Assembly (NCBI GenBank): GCA_965277435.1 | Contig: OZ255821.1 | Location: forward strand, 5,518,001 to 5,582,000 | Reading direction: 5' to 3' | DNA: 64,000 nt | Source: Bog-105 sp965277435 | GTDB taxonomy: Bacteria; Acidobacteriota; Terriglobia; Bryobacterales; Bryobacteraceae | Shown here: positions 45,110 through 54,509 of the stretch, piece by piece | How the letters are laid out: the number at the start of each line of letters is the position of its first letter | Position numbering within the stretch: the first letter of the stretch is position 1 | Program-made: the position numbers and the translations under genes | The notes under the pieces: model-generated | Told to the model about the DNA's origin: nothing | Database searches by the model: none | The model's input: the letters and a program-made list of their open reading frames with translations, nothing else

Positions 45110-46558
45110 TCACGAATTTACTGGCCTCGACGCTTGACTTCCCAGCTCAGATGTCTCCGCGTCTGCCATACTGACGGCCAATTTCCTGCGGTTCCGGTAA
45201 ATGAAAAGGCCCACTGAATTGCTCACCACCACCGTTCCAACGATCTTTGCCGCATAGCCGGCATTGCTCGATACATTGATGATCGGGTGTACCGCAATCA
45301 CAACCGCAATCAGCGTGGCCAGGAGTCCCGCCCCCGCTACAAACCTGCTCCACGTCGGCAGCGTACTTCGAAATTGCGCAAATCCGAATAAAGGCAAAGC
45401 AAATAGCGCCAAATAACTTAGCCCGTAATGAACAGTCGACGCGTTCTGGAGCAATTGCATCGTCTCCTGCTCCCGGACCCCAACCATGCTCATCACGAGC
45501 ATCGCCACCACCAGCGCCGTCACAAAGACAATGGAGTTCACCGGCGTCTTCCAACGCGGGTGCAAAGCAGTGAACCATGGCGGAAGTAAATGGTCCCAGC
45601 CTGCCGTCATGGGCAGGCGCGTGAGTCCGGTAAAGATTAAGCTCGCGCTCGCCACTGCGCGCGCAATGCCGAGAAATATTCCGAATCGCGCTATCGCTTC
45701 TCCCGAACTCGTCCTTCCGAGCGCCAGTCGAAAGGTTTGTGGAATGGGACCTATCAGATTGATCGGTCGATCGCCTACGAACGCCAGAACCGAGCTCGTG
45801 CCCAGAATGAACATCAGAGCAATGATGGGAGCCGAAATAAATACCGACCTGCCCACCGTTCGTGCCGGATCATGGCATTCGCCTGCCAGGATCGCCACAT
45901 ATTCGAAGCCACTCAAGCCGCCTACTGTCATTTGCCCAAAGATCGCGAGGCTAAACAAGCTCATCTGCGGAGCCTGCAATGGAAAAGGCTTGTAGTGAGC
46001 TGGATGGCCTTGCAGCAACACCACTAGCGGTAGCGCGATCAGGATCAGGTAAGCAGCGCAAATCATCACGCTGCCCGCATTGTGCAGGTACTTGGCGATC
46101 CCAAGACCCCGCACTGCAACCGCCGCGATCAGTGCTGTCACCAGGACAATCAGCATCCCCGAAACACGCCGGCTCGCCGGAATCCAAGCGGCTCCTTCGC
46201 CCACGAAGTAAGCGATGTCAGTCGGGATCACATACAGAATTGTCGGCACACAGATGACCGCGTATACCCATAGATTCCAGGCTGTCATAAAGCCCAGCAG
46301 ATCGCCGAAGCCCGATTTCGCCCATTGATACAAGCCACCTTCGAGCGGCTGTCTCTTGTTGAGGACGATGACTGTGGCAGCCAGCGGAAAGTAGAACAGC
46401 ACCATGGCCGCCAGCCAGAACAACACGTGCGCTCGCCCTAATTTCGCGGCAACGCCAACCCAGGCCGATCCCACAACGCACAAAATTTGTGCCAGGACCA
46501 GGTCGGATAGTCCTAGCTCTCGCCTCAGATGCGGTTGGGGTTCAATCGATGCCGTCAT
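45110..46558 (-). CDS. APC superfamily amino acid permease
   Basis: A 482-aa transporter with about 12 membrane helices. The N-terminal LVLAQILCVVGSAWVGVAAKLG lies in the position of the family substrate loop and EGGLYQWAKSGFGD is conserved; SGFEYVAILAGECHDPARTVGRSV in helix 6-7 is also typical. Expected to import amino acids by proton or sodium coupling; substrate unknown. The ATG has GGAGG 8 nt upstream. Ends 12 bp before the GH27 gene start, same strand, so possibly one operon. Confidence 0.92.
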   Translation of the reverse strand: MTASIEPQPHLRRELGLSDLVLAQILCVVGSAWVGVAAKLGRAHVLFWLAAMVLFYFPLAATVIVLNKRQPLEGGLYQWAKSGFGDLLGFMTAWNLWVYAVICVPTILYVIPTDIAYFVGEGAAWIPASRRVSGMLIVLVTALIAAVAVRGLGIAKYLHNAGSVMICAAYLILIALPLVVLLQGHPAHYKPFPLQAPQMSLFSLAIFGQMTVGGLSGFEYVAILAGECHDPARTVGRSVFISAPIIALMFILGTSSVLAFVGDRPINLIGPIPQTFRLALGRTSSGEAIARFGIFLGIARAVASASLIFTGLTRLPMTAGWDHLLPPWFTALHPRWKTPVNSIVFVTALVVAMLVMSMVGVREQETMQLLQNASTVHYGLSYLALFALPLFGFAQFRSTLPTWSRFVAGAGLLATLIAVVIAVHPIINVSSNAGYAAKIVGTVVVSNSVGLFIYRNRRKLAVSMADAETSELGSQASRPVNS

Positions 46559-46611
46559 CGCCAACTCCTCCGCCTGAGGTTCGCTTTAACTATTAACGTG
46601 AATTCGAGAAA

Positions 46612-47559
46612 TCAACCGTGATCGACGAGCGCATCTGCCCGCGGCGAACGTTCTCTATTAGAGGGCATGGGACGGGCAACATCCTCCGCCGCAGTAGAGT
46701 CCTTCCCGATCGGGTCCGAAGCATTTCTTCGTCTGATCATGAATGGCTCAAACAGCTGGCCCAAGAGCCCCGGGGCTAATTTCTCATCGATTCCATAACG
46801 CGTTGGCCGCTGATCAGCCGGTAGATACAACGTCCCAAAAATCTTATCCACCCAAGGCAACATTGGCGCAAAATTCTTGTTGACGTAAGTGGGACCGTCG
46901 TTCGTATGATGCCAGTGATGAAACGCAGGCGTAGCTACCAGAAATTCCAGCGGACCGAAGCGCCACCGCACATTGGCGTGTACAAAGAAGCCCCAGGTGG
47001 TGCCTACAAGAAGCACCAGCACTGGAATCAGACTTACACTGCCCCGCAACGGGGCAGCCAGGCCCAGAATATAAAGTGGAACCAAGCCGCAGAGACGCGT
47101 GAATACCATGTCTACCGGATGAGCGCGCGTGTTGACCAGAAAGTCGAGATCCTCGGCGCTGTGATGAATGGCATGGAACCGCCACAGCCAGGGAATCTCG
47201 TGGCTCAAGCGGTGGCCCCAGTAGAACCCCACATCACCGATCACCAGGGCCGCTGAAATACGCAGCCATGCAGGCCAGGCTGCAATCGCCGAAGTAAAAC
47301 TGCCGGGAATGAGGCGGTGTACGCCCCACGCCACAAATGCGAGCGGCACGCTGAGTAATAAGCTTGGAATCAGACTGCTGAGGAAGTAGTAACCGACGTC
47401 CGTTACAATCGCCTTCCGAAAAATCTTCTTAGGATGAAGGGCGAACAATCGCTCGAGCGGAGCGAAAATTACGGTGAGAAGCGCCAGCCAAACGCACAGC
47501 CGGAAGATTTGCACCGCATAGCCTGGGAGATTGTGCTGTAAAGACCGGAGCGCTTCCAT
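46612..47559 (-). CDS. fatty acid hydroxylase/sterol desaturase family protein
   Basis: A 315-aa di-iron membrane enzyme. Histidine boxes HRLSH (116-120), HAIHH (129-133), RAH (145-147) and HHWHH (about 214) are all present, with four membrane helices. It would oxidise a lipid (C-H hydroxylation or desaturation); substrate unknown. The C-terminal 50 residues are polar and variable. Confidence 0.9.
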   Translation of the reverse strand: MEALRSLQHNLPGYAVQIFRLCVWLALLTVIFAPLERLFALHPKKIFRKAIVTDVGYYFLSSLIPSLLLSVPLAFVAWGVHRLIPGSFTSAIAAWPAWLRISAALVIGDVGFYWGHRLSHEIPWLWRFHAIHHSAEDLDFLVNTRAHPVDMVFTRLCGLVPLYILGLAAPLRGSVSLIPVLVLLVGTTWGFFVHANVRWRFGPLEFLVATPAFHHWHHTNDGPTYVNKNFAPMLPWVDKIFGTLYLPADQRPTRYGIDEKLAPGLLGQLFEPFMIRRRNASDPIGKDSTAAEDVARPMPSNRERSPRADALVDHG

Positions 47560-47586
47560 AAGTTCAAATTTACTACTGCCTGAAAC

Positions 47587-47633
47587 AAAAAACGCGAGAC
47601 TAGGCAGATTTCTTTTCTGCCCAACCTCGCGTT
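47587..47633 (-). terminator. intrinsic terminator of the PEP-CTERM gene
   Basis: Stem aacgcgag/ctcgcgtt (47591-47598, 47626-47633) with an inner ggcag/ctgcc helix, followed on the minus strand by TTTTTT (47587-47592). It begins 14 nt after the stop. Confidence 0.85.
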
Positions 47634-47646
47634 CTACTACAGTGAG

Positions 47647-48432
47647 CTATGCCTTCTCGAAGCGCGTCGCCCGCTTGCGACGCAGATAAGCAAATCCGCC
47701 AAATCCCACCAGAGTGCAGAGCATCAATCCGACACTTGCCGGTTCCGGTGTGGCCGAAGATACCGAGACTCCATCGAGCAGTGAGAAAGGAGGAACGCCG
47801 TTCGGTGTTCCAATCGCCAGGAACGAGAGCACTTCAGTTGAACTCGTTGGCACAAAGCTAAGAGCCGCCGACTTCCAACCGGTGAATCCATGACTCGAGT
47901 TGCTGAGCACCGGAGTTAATTGGCTTGAACTGCCTAAGCTCACCCGAAATTGTTCCGTCGTCGGACCGGTGAAGCCCGATTGCTGCGCACCCGCCCAGAG
48001 GAACGATACTGTCGTAGAGACCCCTGGAGTTAAGCCGCTGATGCTTTGTGACACCGGCGCCACGGCATAAGCGCCGTCTAGTGCAAGATAATTGCCGCCA
48101 TCGGGACTGCTTGCCGGCAAACCGTTACTGGAACCATTACCCGGCCCCCAAAGACCCACGTTGCCGTATTGTCCGGTCGCACCAGTAGTGTCAGCGCTGC
48201 CAGACGTGTATACAAAGTTATAACCGTTGGTAGTCCAGCCGGTTACCTGTTGTGAAGGATAGCGACTGCCAAACTCGGCAGCAACACCGGGGCGCGATAA
48301 TTGCTCGAAGCTCCCGTTTGTGACTAGGCTTGCAGCTTGCAGCGAGGTAGCGAGAACAGCTAATCCGACAGCTGTAAAGCTCGCGGTCGCAACACGACGG
48401 CCCAAGGACCGCTCTAGAAAGTTAGAATTCAT
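47647..48432 (-). CDS. PEP-CTERM sorted exported protein
   Basis: A 261-aa protein with a signal peptide (about 1-33), a beta-rich body starting LVTNGSFEQL (a DUF642/carbohydrate-module-like opening), and the C-terminal sorting signal ATPEPASVGLMLC...GFAYLRRKR. Exosortase would cleave after PEP; neither exosortase nor an EPS cluster is in this window. The ATG is preceded by GGTGG. Has its own promoter (48493-48521) and terminator, so monocistronic. Confidence 0.9.
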   Translation of the reverse strand: MNSNFLERSLGRRVATASFTAVGLAVLATSLQAASLVTNGSFEQLSRPGVAAEFGSRYPSQQVTGWTTNGYNFVYTSGSADTTGATGQYGNVGLWGPGNGSSNGLPASSPDGGNYLALDGAYAVAPVSQSISGLTPGVSTTVSFLWAGAQQSGFTGPTTEQFRVSLGSSSQLTPVLSNSSHGFTGWKSAALSFVPTSSTEVLSFLAIGTPNGVPPFSLLDGVSVSSATPEPASVGLMLCTLVGFGGFAYLRRKRATRFEKA

Positions 48433-48736
48433 GTTTACCACCGTTCGAATAAATTTTTGCCTACTTAACGACTTGTGGACTAGGCTCTAGCGATAGTAAG
48501 CAATTACCACCCTTGAGTCAATGCTAATAACCGGCTGAATAGCCCACAGGATCATAATTCTTGACCTTGTAACATCAATGCTCGCCAAGCACACGGATAA
48601 TTACTAGGTTCTCTTTGCAGCTCAGTTAATTTGCCGTTTTATTTGTCTACTTTCCTGGTTCTTTCCACAAGCAATGTTTACCATTACTCAAAATTGAGGA
48701 ACCTTTCGCGGCGGACAGCAACAAAGCTCCAAATAT
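48433..48736. other. 304-bp AT-rich intergenic region
   Basis: Holds the promoter of the PEP-CTERM gene and the region after the ADOP permease stop (48737). It is clearly richer in A/T than its surroundings. No gene seen. Confidence 0.6.
48493..48521 (-). promoter_or_regulatory. sigma-70-type promoter of the PEP-CTERM gene
   Basis: On the minus strand TTGACT (48516-48521), a 17-bp spacer and TACTAT (48493-48498), about 55 nt upstream of the ATG. Five of six and four of six consensus bases with ideal spacing. Confidence 0.7.
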
Positions 48737-51175
48737 TCACTCCTGATGCAAAGCCACCAACGGATCCACTCGCGAAGCCTTGTACGCCGGCACAAAACAC
48801 GCCACTAATCCAATTAATCCTAAGAGCACTGTAACGGCTCCCAATACCACCGGATCGGCCGGCGACACTCCGAACAGTAAACTGTGTAGAAAGCGCGTCA
48901 GTCCAAACGCCGCCGCCACCCCAATCGCCAGCCCGACCGCCGTCAAACGCATTCCTTCGCTAACTACCAGCCGCAGCAGATCTGTCCGTTGCGCCCCGAG
49001 CGCGCTCCGTATACCTAGCTCGCGCGTCCGCTGCGCCACTGAATACGAAATCACGCCGTACAATCCCACCGATCCCAGCAGCAGCGCCAGCCCCGCAAAC
49101 ACCGTGAGCAATGTCACCATGAATCTCTGCCGCCCGAGCGACTCGCTCAACACTTCTGTCAACGCCTTTGCCTCACCCATCGGCAAATCGCCCGCCACCG
49201 TCAACGCCTCGCGTTGGACGCGCTCCACCATCGCCATCGGATTCCCCGCCGTCCGCACCATCCAGCATCCCGGTACAAGCGTCGCTTGCCCACTTAGCAG
49301 CGTCGCCGGAATTTGCGCCATCGGTTCGAACATTTGCGGAAGCGGGGGCCGCTCCAGACCGTCGTCGTGCGTGTCCCCAACGACTCCTACAATCCTCCTC
49401 GGCTTGTCCGCAAACAAGGGCCCCATGATCCGGGCCACCAGAATTTGTTGCCCCAGCGGATTCTGTTTCGGAAAATACTCCCGCGCAAAGGCTTCGTTGA
49501 TCACTATCACGCGCTCTGAATCTGTCGTATCCCGGTCCGTGAACTCCCGCCCTTTCACTACCGGTATCCGCAGCGTTCGAAAATAGTTTTGCGTAACGAA
49601 CCGGTATTTCTCATCCGGCATGTTCTCCAGCTTCACCGGCCGCCCAACAATTTCGAATGGCAGGTCGCTCCAGTTCGTCATCGGTAGCATGTTCGCCAAA
49701 GCCACTGACTCAACTCCCGGCACAGCCTCCAGCCGCGCTGCCACTCGCCGGTGCAACTCATCCAGCTGTCTCGGAGTAGCATAGTGCGCGCTCAGCGACA
49801 TCTTCATCGTCAAAACGTTGTTCGCGTCAAATCCTGGCTTAACTGCTTGCAAGTTCCCGAGTGTCTTCAGCAGCAGACTCGCACCAATCAAGAGCAGCAG
49901 CGTAATCGCGATCTCCGCCACCACCAGTCCTTGCCGCACTCTTTGCGAAGCTGCATTCGTCGTGGTTCTCGTCCCTGACTCCCGGAGCGGATTGGCGATG
50001 CCCAACCGCGCGCTCTGCACCGCCGGAAATAACCCGAATAACAGTCCCGTAAACACCGCGACCCCCAAGGCAAACAACAGTACTTTCCAGTCGATCGTGG
50101 CGTCCGCCAGTTGCGGGATCGCTTTCGGGGTCAAACGCAGCAAAAGGGGCAAGCACAAACTCGCCAGCAGTGTCCCACTTGCCGCTCCCACCAGAGCCAG
50201 CAGCAAACTCTCCGTCAAGAGCTGCCCGATGATTTGCCTGCTGCTGGCGCCCACAGCCACTCGCACCGCCATCTCGCGCTCTCGCGCTGCCGACCGCGCC
50301 AGCAGCAGGTTCGCCACGTTCGCGCAAGCAATCAATAGCACAAATCCCACCGCCGCCAGCAGAATCCACAGCGGCTGCTTGGCGTCGCCCACCAGAAAGT
50401 CGCGAAACTTCCAGACCGCGACCGATTCCGTCTTGTTCATGTAGTCTGAGCCATACGTTTTGCGGAATCGCTCCCCCACCACCCGCATATCCGCCTGCGC
50501 CCTCGCCAGCGTCACACCCGGCTTCAGGCGCGCAATCACCGGGTAATCGTTCGCCCGATCCTTCGGATCCACCAATAGTTGCAGCGGCACCCAGACGTCA
50601 GCGTGGTCTGGCGTATCGAACCCACGCGGCATGACACCGATCACCTGATAACTGTCGTTGCTGATCGCCAGAGTCTTGCCAATCGCACTTGCCTGTCCGC
50701 CGAATATTCTCTCCCACAGCGCATAGCTTAAGACCGCGAACTTCCCTGCCCTACGTTTGTCTTCCGCGGCCGTGAACATCCGCCCCAGCGTCGGTTCCAC
50801 TCCGAGTACCCGAAAATAATCCGCGGTCACCGCCAACCCGGCCAAGCGCTGCGCCTCGCCTCGCCCCACCAGGTTCAATCCGATCGGCAAAAACGAATGC
50901 GCCGCCATCGCCTCGAACGATTGATTCTCGTGCTGCCAGAACGCAAACTTTGTCGGCGTCGTTGACGACCCAGTCTCGCTCCGATACGCTCGCAATATCT
51001 CGACCATCCGCTCCGAGTGCGGATAACTTAACGGCCGTAACAGGACGGCATCGATTACCGAAAAGAGCGCAGTATTCGCACCGATTCCCAGTGCCAGCGC
51101 CGCCACCGCGGTTACGCTGAGCAACGGGCTCTTGCCCAACATCTTTACCGCGAATTTCAAGTTCTGCCAGATCAT
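48737..51175 (-). CDS. ADOP-type ABC permease (two MacB/FtsX modules)
   Basis: An 812-aa protein of the acidobacterial duplicated orphan permease type. It starts MIWQNLKFAVKMLGKSPLLSVTAVAALALGIGANTALFSVI and has two copies of periplasmic MacB_PCD domain plus FtsX domain, the latter with REREMAVRVAVGASSRQIIGQLLTE and RTRELGIRSALGAQRTDLLRLVVSEG. No ATPase or membrane-fusion gene is adjacent, as usual for the group. Role unproven: envelope remodelling or efflux. Confidence 0.95.
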   Translation of the reverse strand: MIWQNLKFAVKMLGKSPLLSVTAVAALALGIGANTALFSVIDAVLLRPLSYPHSERMVEILRAYRSETGSSTTPTKFAFWQHENQSFEAMAAHSFLPIGLNLVGRGEAQRLAGLAVTADYFRVLGVEPTLGRMFTAAEDKRRAGKFAVLSYALWERIFGGQASAIGKTLAISNDSYQVIGVMPRGFDTPDHADVWVPLQLLVDPKDRANDYPVIARLKPGVTLARAQADMRVVGERFRKTYGSDYMNKTESVAVWKFRDFLVGDAKQPLWILLAAVGFVLLIACANVANLLLARSAAREREMAVRVAVGASSRQIIGQLLTESLLLALVGAASGTLLASLCLPLLLRLTPKAIPQLADATIDWKVLLFALGVAVFTGLLFGLFPAVQSARLGIANPLRESGTRTTTNAASQRVRQGLVVAEIAITLLLLIGASLLLKTLGNLQAVKPGFDANNVLTMKMSLSAHYATPRQLDELHRRVAARLEAVPGVESVALANMLPMTNWSDLPFEIVGRPVKLENMPDEKYRFVTQNYFRTLRIPVVKGREFTDRDTTDSERVIVINEAFAREYFPKQNPLGQQILVARIMGPLFADKPRRIVGVVGDTHDDGLERPPLPQMFEPMAQIPATLLSGQATLVPGCWMVRTAGNPMAMVERVQREALTVAGDLPMGEAKALTEVLSESLGRQRFMVTLLTVFAGLALLLGSVGLYGVISYSVAQRTRELGIRSALGAQRTDLLRLVVSEGMRLTAVGLAIGVAAAFGLTRFLHSLLFGVSPADPVVLGAVTVLLGLIGLVACFVPAYKASRVDPLVALHQE

Positions 51176-51340
51176 CTCGTCCTCTTTCCGGATTGTTCAG
51201 ATTTGCGACAAACCGTCCCGTTTTCGCACTGCTCGTGCTTCTTCAAACCCCTTCGGGAGCGCATTCGCCCCTCGCAAATAGGAACTTCTCGTTTCTCCGT
51301 ACTGCAACCCGCTCACCACTCGCGCTTCGCTATCCTGAAC

Positions 51341-52048
51341 ATGGTGCCACGCCTTCACCACCGATCGTTCTTGTGCACTTTGGGTTTGCTCGCCTGCGCC
51401 GCCTCGTTGCCCGCGCACGATATCATCACGACCAATCTCACCTTCACGCGCGACATCTCCCGCATCTTCGCCCGTCGCTGTCTCGCCTGCCACAACACCG
51501 GTTCTTCCATCCCGCTTACCAGCTATGAGGAAGCGCGCCCCTGGGCTGTGTCGATCAAGGAACAGGTCCTCTCGCGCACTATGCCACCCTGGGGGGCTGT
51601 CAAAGGCTTTGGCGATCTCTCTCCCGATCACTCCCTCAGTCAGGAAGAGATCATCATCATCGCGGCCTGGGTCATCGGAGGTGCGCCGCAAGGCGATCCC
51701 AAGCTTCTCCCCAACCCTGCCATCCACCCAACTACCGCTCCGCCAGCACCCGCAATAAGGGATACCATCGTGATCGAGACTCACGCCGAGCTCAGTCATC
51801 GCCTGCAGGCTGCCGGTATTCGCCCCATCTCCGATACCGTCGTACCCTCCGCCCGCCTGATCGCCCGCTTGCCCGATGGCAAAATCCAACCACTCGTATG
51901 GCTCTATCGCTTCGACCCCAAACTCGACAAGGCATTCACCTTCACCCAACCCCTCGATCTCCCCATCGGCACTGTGATTGAATCGTCAACACCGCTCCGC
52001 TTTGCGCTCGAAACTACGGCTGCGACTAGCCTTGCCTCAAACCGCTAG
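51341..52048 (+). CDS. exported c-type cytochrome-like protein
   Basis: A 235-aa protein with a signal peptide (to about residue 26). A single haem-attachment motif CLACH (Cys47, Cys50, His51) and a distal MPPW (Met as possible sixth ligand) define a small cytochrome c domain; the C-terminal 100 residues are beta-rich and unassigned. Start chosen at the ATG that opens the signal peptide. It lies 91 bp upstream of the first ABC permease gene; functional link not shown. Confidence 0.8.
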   Translation: MVPRLHHRSFLCTLGLLACAASLPAHDIITTNLTFTRDISRIFARRCLACHNTGSSIPLTSYEEARPWAVSIKEQVLSRTMPPWGAVKGFGDLSPDHSLSQEEIIIIAAWVIGGAPQGDPKLLPNPAIHPTTAPPAPAIRDTIVIETHAELSHRLQAAGIRPISDTVVPSARLIARLPDGKIQPLVWLYRFDPKLDKAFTFTQPLDLPIGTVIESSTPLRFALETTAATSLASNR

Positions 52049-52139
52049 CGCAACTCCACCTTTTGACCTACACTCGCTTCCATCTTTACTAACTTCGGGA
52101 CCATGCTTTACAATCCCCAGGAATGATGCGCACGCACCG

Positions 52140-52937
52140 TTGCGGCTACCGAACAGACTTGCCGGCGGCTGGTCATTGAAACTGTTGGGGAAACTATTGC
52201 GTCCGCTGGTATTCATTGCGGCCTTGCTTTTCATTTGGCAAATTGCCATCAGCCGCACGCCGAATCATCTGCTGCCAAGCCCGTTCGGGGTCGCGGGCGG
52301 AATTGGCGAGCTGCTGCGTAATGGGTTGCTCTTGAAGTACATGGTGGCGTCCCTGTTTCGGGTGACCTGGGGTTTTGTCTTAGCTGCAGTTCTGGCGATA
52401 CCCTTGGGCCTTACGATCGGCTGGTACAAGCGGGCCACCATGGCCTTCAACCCGCTGCTGCAGATCCTGCGTCCCATCTCGCCACTGGCCTGGATCCCGA
52501 TTGCGATTCTCTGGTTCGGGGTGGGCGATTCGGCCGCCATTTTCCTGATCTTCGTCGGCTGCTTTTTTCCCATACTCCTGACGGCCATGAACGCGGTCAG
52601 AAGCGTCCCGGAGGTTTATATTAGCGCGGGCCGCAATTTCGGGCTGAACGCCTCGAGCCTTGTTTACCGGATTCTATATCCGGCGGTGAGTCCGCAATTG
52701 CTCATTGGTTTGCGCATCACTTTAGGCGTAGCGTGGCTGGTCGTGGTGGCCGCCGAGATGATCGCCGTCAACTCTGGCCTGGGCTTTCTGATTGTCGACG
52801 CGCGCAATGCCGGCAACCGCTACGATCTGGTAGTCGCGGGCATGGTGCTGATCGGGATTATCGGACTGCTGCTCGATCTTGCTATGCGATCCATCGAGAG
52901 AGTGAAGTCGTTTCGCTGGGCTTATTCGGAGGATTAA
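52140..52937 (+). CDS. ABC importer permease, NitT/TauT (SsuC) type
   Basis: A 265-aa membrane protein with six helices and the BPD_transp_1 EAA-loop region (VPEVYISAGRNFGLNASSLVYRILYP). No ATG is available in frame; the TTG used gives normal family length, but the start is uncertain. LLQILRPISPLAWIPIAILWFGVGD is shared almost unchanged with the second permease at 53727. First gene of a four-gene importer operon; the ATPase gene follows after 4 bp. Confidence 0.9.
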   Translation: MRLPNRLAGGWSLKLLGKLLRPLVFIAALLFIWQIAISRTPNHLLPSPFGVAGGIGELLRNGLLLKYMVASLFRVTWGFVLAAVLAIPLGLTIGWYKRATMAFNPLLQILRPISPLAWIPIAILWFGVGDSAAIFLIFVGCFFPILLTAMNAVRSVPEVYISAGRNFGLNASSLVYRILYPAVSPQLLIGLRITLGVAWLVVVAAEMIAVNSGLGFLIVDARNAGNRYDLVVAGMVLIGIIGLLLDLAMRSIERVKSFRWAYSED

Positions 52938-52941
52938 CAGC

Positions 52942-53730
52942 GTGCGTGCCATGGAATTGACCGAAAAGCGAAAGGCAGTCGAAACAAAGTTGCGCGTCGA
53001 GCACATCACGATGGTGTTCGAACGTGACGGCCAAAGCACGCCCGTGCTGGACGACATCAATCTGCAGGTTACAGAAGGCGAGTTCTTGTGTTTGTTAGGA
53101 CCGTCGGGGTGTGGCAAATCGACGCTCTTGAATACGCTGGCCGGATTTTTGTCGCCCACGCGCGGCGAAATACGGATCGATGGCGAAGTAGTGAGCGGCC
53201 CGGATCCTCGCCGGATTTTCGTCTTTCAGGAACGCGGAGTGTTTCCCTGGCTCACGGTGGAGGGCAACATCGCATTCGGCCTTTTCAAGCTGGCTCAGGG
53301 CGAGCGCACGGCACGCGTCGCGCATTACGTAAATCTGGTCAGACTCGAGGGTTTTGAAAAGGCCTACCCCCAGGAGCTCTCGGGCGGCATGAAACAACGG
53401 CTCGAAGTGGCGCGCGCGCTGGCGGTGAATCCGGACATGCTGTTTCTCGACGAACCATTCGGCGCTCTCGATTCCATTACCCGCCTGACCATGCGCACCG
53501 AATTACTTCGCATCTGGGAAGCCGAACGAAAAACCATTATTTTCGTAACGCACGACATCGACGAGGCGGTGCAACTGGCCGATCGGGTGGCGGTCCTGAG
53601 CGCCCGCCCCGCCAGAATACAGCAGATCGTAAACATCGATATCCCTCATCCACGCGATATCAATTCACCCCACTATCTGGAACTCCGCACGGGCATTTTC
53701 GAACAGATTGGCCTGGCGCACAAAGTATGA
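52942..53730 (+). CDS. ABC importer ATPase, NitT/TauT (SsuB/TauB) type
   Basis: A 262-aa cytoplasmic ATPase. Walker A GPSGCGKST (53-61), Q-loop VFQERG, signature LSGGMKQR, Walker B MLFLDEP, D-loop and H-loop THDIDEA are complete. The start is a GTG with GGAGGA 8 nt upstream; an ATG three codons later is less well placed. Sits between two permease genes and overlaps the second by 4 bp (ATGA). Confidence 0.96.
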   Translation: MRAMELTEKRKAVETKLRVEHITMVFERDGQSTPVLDDINLQVTEGEFLCLLGPSGCGKSTLLNTLAGFLSPTRGEIRIDGEVVSGPDPRRIFVFQERGVFPWLTVEGNIAFGLFKLAQGERTARVAHYVNLVRLEGFEKAYPQELSGGMKQRLEVARALAVNPDMLFLDEPFGALDSITRLTMRTELLRIWEAERKTIIFVTHDIDEAVQLADRVAVLSARPARIQQIVNIDIPHPRDINSPHYLELRTGIFEQIGLAHKV

Positions 53731-54509
53731 AAACGCGCACCGAGCCAGAGAAGTGGGAGAGATTTTTTTGGCCGATTGTCGTGTTTGTTCTGTTCGTTGC
53801 GGTGTGGCACTACGCGGTGATTTGGACGGCAACCAAGGTGTTTCCGTCGCCCCTCGAGGTGGCGAAAGGACTGGCTGAGTTACTACGAAAGAGCCTTCTC
53901 TGGAGTTACCTTGGCGATTCGCTGCGCCGGGTAGCGGTGGGCTTTGGCCTGGCAGCCCTATCTGGAATCCCGCTCGGTTTAACGCTTGGCTGGTATGCGA
54001 GCGCGAATCAGATCGTGAACCCGGTTCTGCAACTCTTGCGGCCGATCAGCCCGATTGCCTGGATCCCGGTCGCCATTATCTTTTTAGGGGTGGGTGATCA
54101 TGCGGCCACATTCCTGATCTTTCTGGGTGCTTTTTTCCCCATCGTAGTGACCTGCACAAACGCGGTGTCGAACGTGCCGCCAATGTTCCGACGGGCCGGG
54201 CACAACTTTGGCCTCAGCGCTCCAGCACTCATCGCGAGAGTGGTTCTACCAGCCGCTTTTCCGCAGATTCTGGCGGGTTTGCGTTTAGCGCTCGGTATCG
54301 CCTGGCTGGTGGTAGTGGCCGCCGAAATGGTTGCTGTCAATTCGGGTTTAGGTTACCTGGTGATCGATTCTCGGAATGCGGGAAAGCGCTATGACCTGGT
54401 GGTAGGAGCGATGTTGCTGATCGGCGTTACCGGTTTGGCGCTAGACACCGCCTTCCGGCAATTGGAACGCATCAAGTCGGTGCGATGGGGATTTCGGAAT
54501 GAGTTTTAA
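53727..54509 (+). CDS. second ABC importer permease, NitT/TauT type
   Basis: A 260-aa paralogue of the permease at 52140 with six helices and the same EAA-loop pattern (VPPMFRRAGHNFGLSAPALIARVVLP). The two may form a heterodimeric channel served by one ATPase (inference). Overlaps the ATPase gene by 4 bp and the binding-protein gene by 11 bp. Confidence 0.95.
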   Translation: MKTRTEPEKWERFFWPIVVFVLFVAVWHYAVIWTATKVFPSPLEVAKGLAELLRKSLLWSYLGDSLRRVAVGFGLAALSGIPLGLTLGWYASANQIVNPVLQLLRPISPIAWIPVAIIFLGVGDHAATFLIFLGAFFPIVVTCTNAVSNVPPMFRRAGHNFGLSAPALIARVVLPAAFPQILAGLRLALGIAWLVVVAAEMVAVNSGLGYLVIDSRNAGKRYDLVVGAMLLIGVTGLALDTAFRQLERIKSVRWGFRNEF

